Origin: Agelas oroides
Taxonomy: Eukaryota > Porifera > Demospongiae > Agelasida > Agelasidae
NCBI GenBank assembly: GCA_949130485.1
Contig: OX422183.1
Coordinates: 21,173,934-21,237,933, forward strand
Length of the DNA stretch: 64,000 bases
Direction of reading: 5' to 3'
Numbering within the stretch: position 1 is the first letter of the stretch; each line of letters opens with the position of its first letter. Both the position numbers and the translations under genes were made by a program. The notes beneath the pieces were generated by a model. It was not told where the DNA came from. It was given only the letters and a program-made list of their open reading frames with translations, and searched no databases. Of the stretch, positions 22,671 to 34,425 are shown piece after piece.

Positions 22671-22883
22671 GGATGTAATTTGGAAACCGAACAGCAAAAT
22701 TCATCACAGAGGGTCTGGGCACAAGACTACCAAATGCAGCATCTAAAATGCTTGGATATGGTGGAGCCACTGTGTCTACAGGCTGAATACTGATTAGTCT
22801 GACAGGTAACTCAGGAGAAATTGACCATCTAGCAGAAACAGGAAATTAACTTTGTGTGGCCATATTAGTGTGGTTTATCGCCT

Positions 22884-23392
22884 TTAACCCTTTAACAACC
22901 GATGACGCCTTTTGGCGTCGTCAGTTTTTGTCCGCATGTTATCAGTTGGCACAATCTGTTTTGAAGATAGGTTCTGAGCTAGCAGAAAGGGTGGGACAGG
23001 GGGAGGTGCACCGCTCTGGCTGACAGTGCATGGCGGCCGTTGCAGCTACCTGTAGAAAAGCCCTGGTCAATGCCAGGTGGGCCATTTGTCTGCCTTCTTG
23101 CACAAACGGGCGTAGAAAATGCTCCTTTCACCTTCTATGGACTCCATTTCTGGCATTTTAGGCAGCTTTTAGTCCGGAGGAGCTTTCTCTGGTCGGAGGG
23201 CCCTGATTATTGAACGCTCGCTAATGAGTGGGTGTGGCCAAGGTCATGACCCCACAGAGAATGTGTCAATAAAGCTTTGACTCAAGTTTCCAGTGCTAGC
23301 TCTAAGCAGAAGTGGAAATACGGACCAAGGAAGGTATCCATAGCCTAATAAAGACTTCCAGTAAATAGGCTACGGTTGTTAAAGAGTTAATG
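22884..23392 (-). mobile_element. four-copy family, copy 2, with inverted-repeat ends
   Basis: Bounded by TTAACCCTTTAACAACC at the left and GGTTGTTAAAGAGTTAA at the right, about 510 bp. The interior is the inverse of 7380-7760 and 36660-36960, with shared GAGTGGGTGTGGCCAAGG and GTAGAAAATGCTCCTTTCAC-type blocks. No transposase. This is the copy that shows the ends best. Confidence 0.75.
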
Positions 23393-23800
23393 AGCGCTGT
23401 GTTTTTTCTCTTTTGGTTATTGCTGTAGGTTAGGATGCTATGGTGTTCATGGTTTTGGTCAACACTTCTATTGCTGTATAGAATAAGTCATCTGTCAGTT
23501 TCTTTTATTTGTGTTTACCTTCAGATTATGTCTTTTGGTTCAATATCTATTGGTTTTCTGTTAGGTCAGTTGTGCAAGGCTGTTGATTAGATCATTCAGA
23601 TTTTGTGACTATAAGTTCAATTGTGAGTGTATATTGAGTTGTGTTTGATTCTATTTGCTGTTAAGCTTAATTACCTTGTGACTGTCTTGCATTAATTGAC
23701 TGACTCTATCACACAGCTTTTGGGTTGGCAGACACTAAAATTGAGAAGGCATGCATGCATGAGCTGGTGCATTCACTTGCTTTCTTGGCTGTCACTATTC

Positions 23801-23880
23801 AGTGGACTGGACTATTGGACTGGACTACTGGAATGGACTACTGGACTGGACTACTAGTCTAAGACTGGATTATTGGACTC
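23801..23880 (+). repeat. TGGACTGGACTAC minisatellite
   Basis: Runs of TGGACTGGACTAYTGGA, about 10-17 bp period. Related runs are at 9893-9935 and, inverted, at 48183-48240. 23881-24309 is intronic with no exon seen. Confidence 0.7.
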
Positions 23881-24309
23881 GTGGAAACTGCCTCTAAAAT
23901 TTATAATGAAGAATGAACAGGACTGTAGAGCTATAAAAACACTGATTATAGCCATGCAGGTTGCACAATTCATGCAAGGCCAGCTTACAGGTCTAACACA
24001 TGAGCATGCAAGCATGACTGTTGTTTTGCTATAGTTGTGCAATCTTCGTCCCAGGACACCCAGAATGTACCACACCCAGGTACCACACCCATCAGCAGAC
24101 AGTGAGACTGGATCTTGCTATATATACCAGGAATTTACAGCCTGCCTTGGACTCCCCAAAGCTGGGCTTGATCAGGCTTGCCACAATCACTTTCGCATAT
24201 CAGAATTTGTTTTACATGATTGCCTCTAGTCCAGACTCAAGTTCCACCATACATAAAACTGAGAACAAGTCTAAAGCAATTTGTGTTCTTTCTACTCACT
24301 GTTACATAC

Positions 24310-24612
24310 CTTGAGCAGTAATTGTCAGGGGTTTACTCTCCCTTCCTTCCAGACTCCCACAGTTGACACCACGTACTGTGATGGTGTACTCAAAGCCTGC
24401 CATGAAACCAGTTAGTTCATACTGTGTGACACTGGCAGTGTTGATGTTCAGAAGTCCCCCATATGGGGTCTGGGGAGCACTGGTGGTTATGTTGATGAGG
24501 TAGAAATCAGCACTGTCTCCACCACTCAGCGTCCAGCTGACAGTAACATTCACAGCTCCACTGACATCTTCAGACAGATCAACACAGGAGAGGGTGGGGA
24601 CAGAGGGGGGAC
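24310..24612 (-). CDS. receptor exon: fibronectin type III domain
   Basis: Exon of 303 bp, acceptor ATTCTTCAG ending at 24613, donor GTATGT at 24309-24304, phase 1 at both ends. A complete FN3 domain: PPSVPTLSCVDLSEDVSGAV, NVTVSWTLSGGDSADFYLIN, TQYELTGFMAGFEYTITVRG and VNCGSLEGRESKPLTITAQ. The B-strand Trp (VSWTL), the C-strand Y and the F-strand Y.I.V are all present. Two cysteines (LSC and VNC) could pair. It follows the Ig-like exon after a 186-bp intron, so those two are one gene. The next exon downstream in the same phase would be the 17833-18070 FN3 part or an unseen one. Confidence 0.85.
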
Positions 24613-24798
24613 CTGAAGAATGAATCATAATTAATTTTACATCATCAACACCAAATGTAGCGCCTGTTTGGAGAACAGTGCATAACAACAGTAAAGAGAC
24701 CGGAAATAGCTGAGCTACTAGTGATAAAATATATACATAGAATTTGAACCAGACAATCATACACAATTAATTAATTTCCAATGAGAAAAGATACTGAC

Positions 24799-25149
24799 CT
24801 AATATCAAGAGCGTACTGTTTCCAACCATGTTATCGGCATCTCTAAAAAAGGCTGGTCCAAAGCACTCAACTAGTGTGCCATTCAGCGTGGGGGTTGCAG
24901 TGCCACTCAGTGTTGATGAGAAGGAAGAAGCACTTGTTCCGAACCCAGACCCTGATGTAGCTGTGAAGGTATTGCTTGGTCCACAAGGACCAGGGGCACT
25001 CACAGTATTATGTACCAGAGAACACTCAATGCTCCCATTCACTCTCCAGATGGTGATTCCACTCATGTCCCCACCAACAGCACAGCTGAACTTGAAAGCA
25101 TCACCAGGACAGGTGGGGGGAGCTGCAGTTACCTGGCCAGCAACATCAC
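24799..25149 (-). CDS. receptor exon: Ig-like domain
   Basis: Exon of 351 bp, acceptor TTTCTCTCCAG ending at 25150, donor GTCAGT at 24798-24793, phase 1 at both ends, 117 residues. Sequence parts: GDVAGQVTAAPPTCPGDAFK, FSCAVGGDMSGITIWRVNGS, ECSLVHNTVSAPGPCGPSNT, SSTLSGTATPTLNGTLVECF and NMVGNSTLLIL. The FSC...ITIWRVNG spacing and the late LNGTLVECFG fit the B, C and F strands of an immunoglobulin fold, although the usual D.A.Y.C is absent. Several N-linked sites (NGS, NGT, NST) support an extracellular location. This is the most upstream exon found; the signal peptide and start codon lie in unrecognised DNA beyond it. Confidence 0.75.
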
Positions 25150-26214
25150 CTGGAGAGAAATAAAATTACCACACAGTCTACACTGTATGAACTTTATATA
25201 TAATCTGAGTATTCTATGTATACCATAGCATATGTAGCAAGCGCTCATGTTTTGGGGACATTAAAATGTCGTGAAAGAGAGGGATGGGTGCTAGCTATGT
25301 AAACCAGAGGATTAGGTATGTAGTATCCACCTATCTACAATGTGCATGCTGTGCAGGCTATGATATGTTTGTAGAATCTTTTTCCCCGCAAATCTTTGTC
25401 TCATGTTCAGTTTCCATAGCTTTTCAAGAACCAGAAACAGCGATACAGTCGGAATTGATCGATCATTGCTGTGACCCCACCTACCAACCTATAGCACTTG
25501 GAAATAACAGATCCCGGGGAAGTTTTTGCTGATTCATGGGTATGTATTATCGAGAGGCCTTAGCTACATGCTGGTCTATATTTTGCGCTCACAGGCTATT
25601 CAAATTATGAGATAAATACTGGCAAATTTAGCTATTACGTACACAGAACAAATTGCTGTGTCAGTAATCGTATGTCAGCGTACGTGGGCCCTTACTACAT
25701 TTCTTTTTTACCCTGTGCAGGAACTTGAGCAAAAAGGCACTTGCTCCGTGCTGAGCACTTGATACATATTTTACGGTATCTGCACTTCTCCAAAAAATGA
25801 GGCCCAGCTGATAGGGTCATCTTTGTATTAAGCAGACAGTTATACCACAACACAAGCGATAAGGTCACACAGTCAGCAATTGGGTATGATCACAAACAAC
25901 ACAAGTAAGCAACCACGGCTGTCGGCAATCACTAACTGGTCTAGATTAGTAGAATAGACTAGCAGATTTATTCACAAAAAAGACATATAGCCCATGCTGC
26001 TTTAGTATTGCAGTGACACTATATACTCTGCCATGAACCAGAGTCTGCATGTACGTATGCCCAGTCTTTGCCATATTTAAGTTGGTGGTCCTAGTGAAAT
26101 GGTGGAGTATGAAATGGATAGTAAATAGGAAAGAGCTGGATATGCAGAGGATAGGAGCTCATTGGTCCCCTTCAAGTACACACACACTGAGTTTTTTTAC
26201 ATCAATATCATGGT
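25150..26214. other. upstream flank or intron of the receptor
   Basis: The missing first exon of the receptor should lie here or further right. I found no minus-strand ATG followed by a hydrophobic leader and phase-1 donor. Frames at 25284-25532 and 26049-26267 (plus) show no domain. Confidence 0.45.
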
Positions 26215-26395
26215 GTATCTTATCATGGCATATGGTATCATGGCATACGATAGTACGCCATATGTAGGGACGGCCCCCCAAAAAGAGTCGTATAAGTCAT
26301 TATCGAGTGCTCCCATGAGCAACAGGACGTAAACTTTGTTGGAAAGCATCGCTAAAGTCCCAGACCAGCAAGTCGCTAACACGGGCAAATCGTCT
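26215..26395 (+). repeat. dispersed repeat, copy related to 38484-38722
   Basis: Shared blocks: ATCATGGCRTAYGRTAGTAC, GCCATATGTAGGGA, CATTATCGAGTGCT, GGAAAGCATCGCTAA, CAAGTCGCTAA and GGCAAATCGTCTATCTTCTGA. The copy at 38 kb has about 60 bp more in the middle. GCCGTCCCTACATA at 62846-62859 is a likely inverted end fragment of the same family. Confidence 0.75.
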
Positions 26396-26963
26396 ATCTT
26401 CTGAAATCTACCAGTCTAACTCTAATTACTCTCTTCAAACCTCTAGCAGCCTGTAACCAACCAAATCTGCAATAATGTGTACCATGCTGCTGCTGGACAG
26501 ACAGCTTGTGTAGTTTCAGGACAGACACACCAGTAACTGGTTGATAAATTTGAAGGAGAGTATCTTCATGAACAATCCCAAGCTATCAAGCTGGAAGTGT
26601 GCCTGGCAAGCAATGTAGAGGATGTGAGCTTCAAGCAGAACAAGATGTGAAGTCATTTGAATGACTGTCTAAATAAGCCATCATGAGCCCCTTTCCAAAG
26701 AAACATTCAAGTCAAGAGTGTTTGCTGCGTCCTACTTCTATGGTTTGCATGATTAAGGTCTACTGTTACTGCAAAATGCCAAAAAAACACGATGATTTCA
26801 TGTGACAATTGCAATTGTTAGTACCACTAATCTTGTGCGAATTTGCAATTGAATCAGAGTCCCAGGTACTGAGAATGTCTATCATGCCTTCAGTGATAGC
26901 ATGACTATACACTGTATGAGTATTCATAGTTGTGTTATGGCGCGGTAATTACCGGTCGCTGCA

Positions 26964-27006
26964 TAGTCTCATACCCAGGATGGGAAGGAGCCTGGGTACA
27001 AGGCTA
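26964..27006. mobile_element. 43-bp palindromic MITE, TAGCCTCGTTCCCAGG family
   Basis: TAGTCTCATACCCAGGATGG at the left pairs with GAGCCTGGGTACAAGGCTA at the right. The flanks share GCTGCA (left GTCGCTGCA, right ACTGCTGCA), a possible worn 9-bp duplication. Confidence 0.7.
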
Positions 27007-28032
27007 ACTGCTGCATAAATTCTGTCACATGTGTCCAAACATTGATTACCCAATAGCCTGCGAATGACGTCTTGCTATTACATCGGCAAAGTGCAGCAGA
27101 ACCTGAAATTTGGAACTTTGTGAGAGAAAGGATAGAAGTACCTGCCTACCAAATTTGGTAGCTCCACGCTTCTCTCCAGCTTCTGTATAAGCAAAGTCTG
27201 AAAATTGATCATATCATCTGAAATCTGCAGTTTTCAGATGCTAATTTCATTAGCCTGTAGTACTGCGAAGCGATACCGCAGCAAGTACATCTTTGGAGTG
27301 TAAATAGTATGTAAGGGTCTACATACTGGAGCAAGATCAAAATGCAGTAAAATCTTTCGTTTGCCTGAAACAAGGGTCCGAATATTAGTCTGTCCGACAA
27401 TAGGTTGCTTACTCTAGTATCCTTTTGTCTTGTGCCTGAGTTTTCATATCCCTCCCAATGCAAAGAGTAGCAGCCTATCGGTAGCTTGGTTCTCGAACTG
27501 CCCTAGTGCAGCTAGTAGCAGTGAGTTAACATCAAAACTCCTGCACCAGAGGAGGCAGCTGCTGAAATGGGTGGTTGCTCAGCTGCTCTCAGTTCATGTG
27601 GACTACTATTGGGTTCACCGAAAAACTCTCTGTAGACTTCATCCACACATAATACCGAGTTGTAAGACATCATTGCAGTAACAGTTTGATGGTCTAAATC
27701 AGTTTGACACCGCAGTGTAGGGATCTACGGGATTTATAAAGCCTGCACAAAGCCTCGGACGCTTCACACTTGGGTTTTATGTAAGGCTTTTCTTGGGCTT
27801 CTAAATCCCATAGATTCCTATGTTTTAGTGTCTAACCTAAATAAAGAAGTTTGATTTTCAGATGTACATTTTCACTTGAAAGTGTTTGAATTTACTTGCA
27901 GTTCCTTGTGAACAACAAAGTTCTATACTTTGTACTTTACAGACCATGCATTTTCCCCTTGGCCTCCCCTCCCACCTCTCTTCTCTCTTACTATTCCTAC
28001 AAAAAATAAACAAACCAAAAAACAACAGGAAT
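27007..28032. other. no recognisable gene
   Basis: Frames at 27209-27463 (minus) and 27430-27681 (plus) lack motifs, conserved splice boundaries or repeat partners. Composition is AT-rich like the intergenic DNA around. Confidence 0.45.
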
Positions 28033-28590
28033 AAGTCACAAAAAAGTTTACTGAACAAAAACAAGCACATGCAGGGATGGAACCCTCAAAAACCAGCCAA
28101 ACAAGATGGGAACGACACCACAACACTTTCACACCATCCCTATACATCTTGTGCCATTTTGCCACTACAAAACTTGTACAGCCTATTCAAACCCACTAAA
28201 TAAACCAACAAGACACTCACTACTGCTCACTCACCAGCCTCCCTGCATACAAGATATCTGCCCTGTTCAACAGCATTACAATTTCACAACATAACTTACA
28301 CTCTAACATGCCATACAGACTCAGCACTGCTTGTGCGGTCTCTGCCATGCTCAGTAGCGTTGCAGCAACGCATTAACCCGCAACACAACTTACTCTCCAT
28401 GCACACTACACACCCAGAATTACCCAACCCACTGCCTTCCACCACCCTCCTACGCCAAAAAACTAATGGCACAAGAAGTAGAGATGGTGTGAGAATGTTG
28501 TGGTGTTGTTCCTATCTTGTTTGGCTGGTTTTTGAGGGTTCCATCCCTACATGTGCTTGTTTTCTTTGTGGCTTTTATTGTCAGGTTTAG
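28033..28590. mobile_element. fold-back element A
   Basis: The left arm (about 28033-28165) and right arm (28466-28585) are inverted copies; shared text includes AAGCACATGYAGGGATGG, CCTCAAAAACCAGCCAAAC and GGCACAAGAWGTAGRGATGG. The interior, 28166-28465, is C/A-rich and G-poor on the plus strand. It resembles element B (39595-40276). The apparent open frames across it are composition artefacts. Confidence 0.8.
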
Positions 28591-28653
28591 CAACTACTTC
28601 ACAAACAGACAAACGGACAAAAGGAATTGCTTAACTCCACTTTGTGCAGGCAT

Positions 28654-28923
28654 TAGTCTATCAAGCCAGACCCAATCTCACCCTCCAGAAAAGTGAGAGA
28701 TGGTCAAGCAGATAATATTAGTATGCATGAGATACTGACCAATCAGATCCTACTGTTCCATTTTGAGACAGTAGCAACACCTTGGCTTCAGTATGTAAAA
28801 CTAATACTGGTGCAGTTTTAAGGTTGAAGATTAAACAAGCTGTGAACAATGAATACTAATAACATCTGCTAGACCCTCTCTCACTTTTCTGAAGGGTAGG
28901 AGAGGGTCTGGCTTGATGGACTA
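28654..28923. mobile_element. 270-bp MITE with perfect 9-bp target duplication
   Basis: Terminal repeats TAGTCTATCAAGCCAGACCC and GGGTCTGGCTTGATGGACTA match at 19 of 20 positions and continue imperfectly inward (CACCCTCCAGAAAAGTGAGA against CTCACTTTTCTGAAGGGTAG). The exact direct repeat TGCAGGCAT flanks it at 28645-28653 and 28924-28932. No coding capacity. Confidence 0.92.
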
Positions 28924-31310
28924 TGCAGGCATGTGCAGGATAAAAGTTAATCAGAAGTGGCAGAGGTTCCTTGGATAGTGTTGATCCACTTTTTTTCCAA
29001 AAAAAGCAGACATGCTCGCATGCATCTTACATATAACTCAATTTCAGCCATTATCATCACAAGTGTGGGCTAACTTCCACTTGAACTCACACTCTGCTAA
29101 CTACCACTGTGCAGCATTGTCTGGCATCCGCTACAGAGAAACTAGTATATATGTGACCCACTGAGCAAAAACCCGGCACATCCTCCATGTTATGAAAATC
29201 AAGATAAGACTGGAAATCAGTATATCGATGTGTGATTATGCAGAAGCAAAAAAATGAAATGGATTGGTTGTTTGGTTCCCGAATTGAGGAGCAAAAAGCA
29301 TCACGGATGTGGAACACAACTGTATGAGAAAACACAATGTTTTTACGTTGCTACGGTAAATTTTAATGTACCCGTATATTATCGTGTAAAGTAAAATTGA
29401 CGTGTACTTGTACAAAGGCAGCTTGAAAGTCGGCAAAGACAGTTAGGAAAGACAGCGGTTGTGAAAGTAGGGGCTTACATTGTGTCTATAGACAGAAAGA
29501 CAACTGTATACAGACTGGAAGCTGGTGAAATTGCTTTTTTTTAAAAACGCACATGAACCAAGCTGTCCATAGTAACGCGTTCCTGTATTTCGCTGACCTA
29601 CCTGTGAGTTCGAGCTTATATCGTCTTTATAGTAGCAGTGCAAACCCCCTGTAACACGTTGGTGTAATAATCTGAGTTTAGCTGGCAGACAACCTGTCTG
29701 GATAAAATCGCTTCAAACTCAAAACAGATTCATGAAATACAGAGTCAAGGCACGGGAGTGAGGCTGCATACAGCCATGTCTACACACAAAGATCTCACCT
29801 GGATACTGCAAAAGTTTAGTAGCAAGCAATAACAGTAGAACCTGTGAGGAATATGCACAGAGACTGTCACATACAGTGAATACGTACAATATGTTACATA
29901 GAAAAGCTGAGTAGATGCAATGGTTGGTCAACCACATGTTGCCATAACTTTATTCTTAGAATCCTCACCAGCTTTTGTCATGTAATGTATGAAAAACTGT
30001 ATGCAACAAAAGCTGTGGAGAAAGTGTTGGTTATGTCTACATGCAAAGCCAATAAACAACAGGTAATTTAATTTGGACATTGTGCAAAACAGGCAGGGGG
30101 AGTGGGGTTGGAGGCACAGGCCTTGTGATTTTCACCATGTGATCTGTACTACATGTAGACATCACAAGCTGTCACAACTTTTCAACAGTCAAGTCATAGA
30201 GGATGCAATACATGTATTGTGTTATGCACTAGCTCTACTTAATGATGCTGTTGGCAAAAGGAGTGGTGGTTTGTAGACTACACACAGATGTTAAGCTTCC
30301 CAGTAAATAAAAGTAATAACTACAAGTCGTCAATACAGACTACAACTTATGAGTCCTTTGACTTCTTCCACGCATAGCTACTGAATATCTCAATTCTGGT
30401 AGTTATACACCAGTAGCAAGTAGTTGAAGTAGGAAGAGAATGTTCACCGAAACTTGATGTTTTCTGTACAAATCAGTCGCAACTTCAAGTGGTCACAAGA
30501 CCACATAGAAAAGTGCTATTAATATTAGTACGTAAGTTAAAGCAAAAAGCCAGGATCAAGTGTGATGTTAAACTGTGAGCAAACACTATCATCTTACTAG
30601 ACTCAGAAGCAGCCATCAGGTAGTGGCATAGTGTTGTTTCCAGGGCCTAATGAAGAGAACAATGCTAACAGTAGTACTAATACAATGAACTTCTGCAAAC
30701 ATACCATTAGCATCATCTCTATCAGTACTAGTAATTACATCATGAAATTACTTGGCTGGACTATTCCACACATCAGGCCAGCTTTCTTGAACACAGACAG
30801 GATAACATTAGAACAAGGCTAAATTGAAAGAGGTGTGAGCATGTGGTCTAGGCTAGACTTGTGCCTAAAGAAGTTGACTTTCTTGGCCCTATTTTCCTGG
30901 ATGTACTAAGAACCAATGAGATTGTGTGTCACTATGACATTGTAGCACTTAACTCTGGAATCATGGCTACACTAGAACAGTGATTTATAAATTTCTTAGC
31001 AGAAATTTATGAGCTATCAAATGCAGCGGAGAAACATCTAACTTGCATTTTGAAGGAACTGCTAGAAAACTGACCAGACTCCGGGCCTCTGTTCTTGTGT
31101 GAAGACTCTCTAAGTGGCTGACACGCAAAAAGCATGTATACATAATGTGCATGAGTTTACATAACAATATGTATTTAATGTGAAATCCCTCTTGCAAGAA
31201 TATAGTCTTTGTTGTTTTATGTTAACCAAACATTTCAATAAAAGCAGTAAACTGCATTAACAATAACAGCATTATGTACTCTGGTTCTCCACTTTGGTTT
31301 AGTTGGCTTA
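28924..31310. other. no recognisable gene
   Basis: Several 60-80 codon frames (29087-29335, 29443-29643, 29719-29937 minus; 30073-30276, 30631-30822 plus) show no domain, transmembrane pattern plus splice signals, or repeat partner. Treated as intergenic or intronic. Confidence 0.45.
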
Positions 31311-31497
31311 GCTACTGCGCTTTGCAGGTAGGTTGTCGGAAGGAAACGGACAGCGTGTATCTGTGGTTGATTAAAGTCCTTTGAAGAAACCATAAAATGT
31401 GAGTCAGCCTATGAAGCCATTGATTGACCTGGTAAACCACAAGTTTACTTGACTCTTGTAACTGCTGACAACCTACCTGCAAAGTGCAGTACTTGGG
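31311..31497. repeat. inverted-repeat element of about 190 bp
   Basis: CTACTGCGCTTTGCAGGTAG followed by GTTGTCGG at the left is mirrored by CTGACAACCTACCTGCAAAG followed by TGCAGTA at the right: about 30-bp arms with three or four mismatches. No target duplication was clear. 31498-32214 has nothing recognised. Confidence 0.7.
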
Positions 31498-32214
31498 TAG
31501 TACAGTAAGGCATGACTTACTTTGATTACAGCTATGATAATCTGTTCATGAAAGCTATACCTCAAACTTATGAAGTACGTAGGTAAGACTTGCTTTATGG
31601 GCAGTTAGTTAAAAAAATAGCCTTAGTGCTTTTTTAAATCTTGCGCTAGAATATGATGGCAATACTGGCTTGCAGATCTTTCTATGGTCCTCTGGTGGAT
31701 CAGCATAATAAGGTAGAACAGTCAATCCTTAGATTGCTTAGGCTAGCTTGGAAAACAGGCCAAAAAAGGAAAATAAAAATTACCATGCTCATCAAATTCA
31801 ATTAAGAGCCACTATTCAAGAGCTGAAGAACCACAGGGACTGTCAGATGTAGTACATACAATAGTAAACACACACTATAGGCTATGTCCTCACATACAAA
31901 AGGGCTTCTTGCGCGCCACTTCTACACGAACAGGTGCAACAACTATATAGCTTTCACACAGTTTTTTGATCTATTCATCTTCGACTAATGATGAGGCAGT
32001 CACACGTAGGAATCAGTGAGTATTCCGTTGCGTGTTTTCTTCTCATTGCCATGTTGAAAGCACTGTATTGATGGCCCCTCAGACTCCATTTCCTTGAGCT
32101 TTTGCTCTTTGCTCAAGTCTGTCTAGTTCTCTGCCTTTGCTTGTTGGTGCTGGCATGTGCTGGTCGTGCTCTGCTGACCCTGGTTTAAAACAATGAGACC
32201 GACCTCTGCTGCAG

Positions 32215-32370
32215 TGCTGGGTACAAATTGCATTCCTAAGCATGATGAATGTTTGCATTCCTAAGCGGGACGGATATTTGCGTGACAGATTTTAGCATGT
32301 AATTATGTAAGGCAAACACACCCTGCCAACCAAGAACAGATTAGTAGCCTTGTGCTAAGGCGCTTGGCAA
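32215..32370 (+). repeat. dispersed repeat, CCTAAGCATGA family, copy 1
   Basis: Shares AAATTGCATTCCTAAGCAT, TTTGCATTCCTAAGC, CCAACCAAGAACAGA, AGATTAGTARCCTT and GCTAAGGCGCTTGGCAA with 46855-47030 and 47150-47325. No coding frame is conserved. Confidence 0.75.
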
Positions 32371-32377
32371 TTGAGGA

Positions 32378-32550
32378 AGGGAGGGAAGGAGGGGGGGAGG
32401 GAGGGAGGGAGGGAGGGAGGGAGGGAGGGAGGGAGGGAGGGAGGGAGGGAGGGAGGGAGGGAGGGAGGGAGGGAGGGAGGGAGGGAGGGAGGGAGGGAGA
32501 AGGGAAGGGAGAAGGGAAGGGAGAAGGCAGTGAGGGAGGGAGGGAGGGAC
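32378..32550 (+). repeat. (GGGA)n microsatellite
   Basis: About 110 bp of nearly pure GGGA repeats at 32388-32497, flanked by GGGAGAA and GGGAAGG variants. Repetitive frames on both strands (Gly/Arg/Glu or Pro/Ser/Leu) are artefacts. Confidence 0.97.
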
Positions 32551-34060
32551 TCCTACTAATGGCCGGCTGCGAGATAAAATCTGGGAGGGGCCTGAGAACA
32601 AGGCTAAAGTTTGTATATAAGGAAATAGTAGTTTCTTTGGTTATCTTGGCAAATCGAAACGGACACATATAAATGGTTTTAGTATGTATGAGCATTTAAC
32701 TGTGAGATTTCAATGAAAATACGGCCAATGACACACTGTACCATGGATACATCAAGTCACATTCAGTGACTTGAGGCACCCTTGACTGTGTACACTACAA
32801 TGGTGGCTCAAGTTTGCATGCGATGAAAAGGCTCCATACTGAGCAGGTAACACTAATAAAAGCAATATATGGGGCTGGGAAATAGCTATTCACTCCCTGC
32901 ATGTGGATGAAATGATTTCAGTCCCTCCCTTGGGCAAAAAATTAGGCCTCCATTTGTTTCATAATCATCCCCCATCCACATGCACTCTTTTAGGGACTAC
33001 CATTGTGGCCATTACAATGCATAATTGCTTTATCTATCTCAAGCTCTGATCAGTAGTGTAGATATTTACATGTTGATATGTAAACATACCATACTGCAAA
33101 ACATTTATGAGTCCAGGAGTCAAACATTTACTGGGGAAAGCCTGAGCGAGCCCCACACTAGTGGGACTGCATTCCGCACGTGTGTGTTTGCTTGCTTGAT
33201 TGCTTGCTTGTGGCCATATACCGTAATAAGCAGATTTAAATATTTTATGAAGACAGAACGTCCTCAGGTGGCCTTCTGCCCAGCCCACTGTCAGTAAAGG
33301 GCTACTGCCAGAGCACAGCATCGAAGTGAAAGAAACCCAGAGCTAAGACAACTCAAGTTAATACACACATGGCAACTGCAGACCATGACAGACAAGGGCA
33401 GGCTGCTCACAGATGGTACAAATTACGCACAGTGGCTGAGGTCGCTTCAGGTGAGCCCCATGCATAATTGACGCTCATAAGCGCCAGAGATTCAGTTCAT
33501 AACTTCAGTGTGAAGTTTAGTCCAAGAGTGAGTGTAGCCATAGTAGTTTCCTTGACCGGAGAAATGGCTGCAATTTGTAAGCCTGTATGATTATCTATAT
33601 CTGGTGAGAACTATACTTCTTGGCTACATGAAGTTTTGCTTACCATGCTCATGGAACAGCAGACAGTGACAAACCCTGCTGTCATGCGTTTGTGTGCCAT
33701 GATGAAACATTAAATCAGCAATACATTGCTCGCTCAGGTTCGCCCCACGATGACGAATCATCTTACTAGATTTATGTTGTAAGGTAAGTTGCTATCTGTC
33801 CACATGAAGTTAGGGAAAGTCACTGATGAGAAACTGACAATAGTAACCTTAGTATAGCATAATGCACCTTGGAGACAATCAAAGTATGCTATTAAATTCC
33901 CTGGATGCATTAATGAGGCATTTTTATGCCCAGGACACTATTCTGTTTGTCTTTTACTTCTTTGTACCGTCCTTTCATTAGACATAATTAAGGGGGGATG
34001 TACATCTGGTAGAGCAACTTGCTAAGGAAGTCAAGATGTAAGCGACCATCTTTGAGCATC
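32551..34060. other. no gene; scattered repeat scraps
   Basis: Segments such as GAGCGAGCCCCACACTAGTG at 33145-33164 and TCGCTCAGGTTCGCCCCACG near 33730 recur in variant form near 5465 and 33440, suggesting remnants of one dispersed family. Frames at 33025-33297 and 33034-33321 overlap antisense and have no motifs. Confidence 0.4.
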
Positions 34061-34240
34061 AGGAACGAGAGTGATACAAACATATCAAAAGAAAACATTG
34101 TAATAAAGACTTACATTCATCATGACTCATGAAAGTTTATCACGACACAGGGCACCTAGCTGCAACGTACGAACGACCCTCGGAATACCAACAGCGCAGG
34201 TGATATTCTATCCAGCGATACGGTTCGCTTAGCGGGGGAG
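34060..34240 (-). promoter_or_regulatory. possible first exon/5' region, paralogue of 40395-40550
   Basis: Aligns over about 48 bp with 40400-40450 (roughly 80 percent identical) ending in minus-strand ATGAAT followed by the splice-donor consensus GTAAGT (34120-34109). Further homology reaches the CpG-richer part with AGCGCAGGTGAT. It could be a short coding first exon with its leader. A minus-strand frame at 34140-34514 spans it but is compositionally driven by the TTTCCGCA repeats upstream. Confidence 0.35.
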
Positions 34241-34269
34241 CAGGAGTGCACTCCGACGTCTGGACGGCA

Positions 34270-34425
34270 GTTGCTCCGCATTTTCTCCGCACTGTTCCCG
34301 TAGTCTTTCCGCACGGCGCACCGTTTCCGCAGCATCTCCGCAGTGTTACAGTCAGGCTTTCCGCGTCCTTCCGCATGCAGTTTTTCCGCACTGTTTCCGC
34401 AGTCTTTCTGCAGTTTTTTTTTTTT
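34270..34425 (+). repeat. degenerate TTTCCGCA minisatellite
   Basis: CTCCGCA or TTTCCGCA recurs about ten times at irregular 10-20 bp spacing, then a T15 tract at 34415-34429. The following GAGCCTAACCACCGCACCCC is the repeat shared with 20450. Confidence 0.7.

Noticed and set aside
24828-25163. 111-codon plus-strand frame
   Set aside because: Antisense shadow of the Ig-like exon, which has splice sites and a domain pattern.
32330-32370. GCTAAGGCGCTTGGCAA as a tRNA-derived SINE head
   Set aside because: No convincing A-box and B-box at proper spacing in any of the three copies.
32303-32695. Long Pro/Ser/Leu and Gly/Arg/Glu frames on both strands
   Set aside because: They are translations of the (GGGA)n microsatellite.
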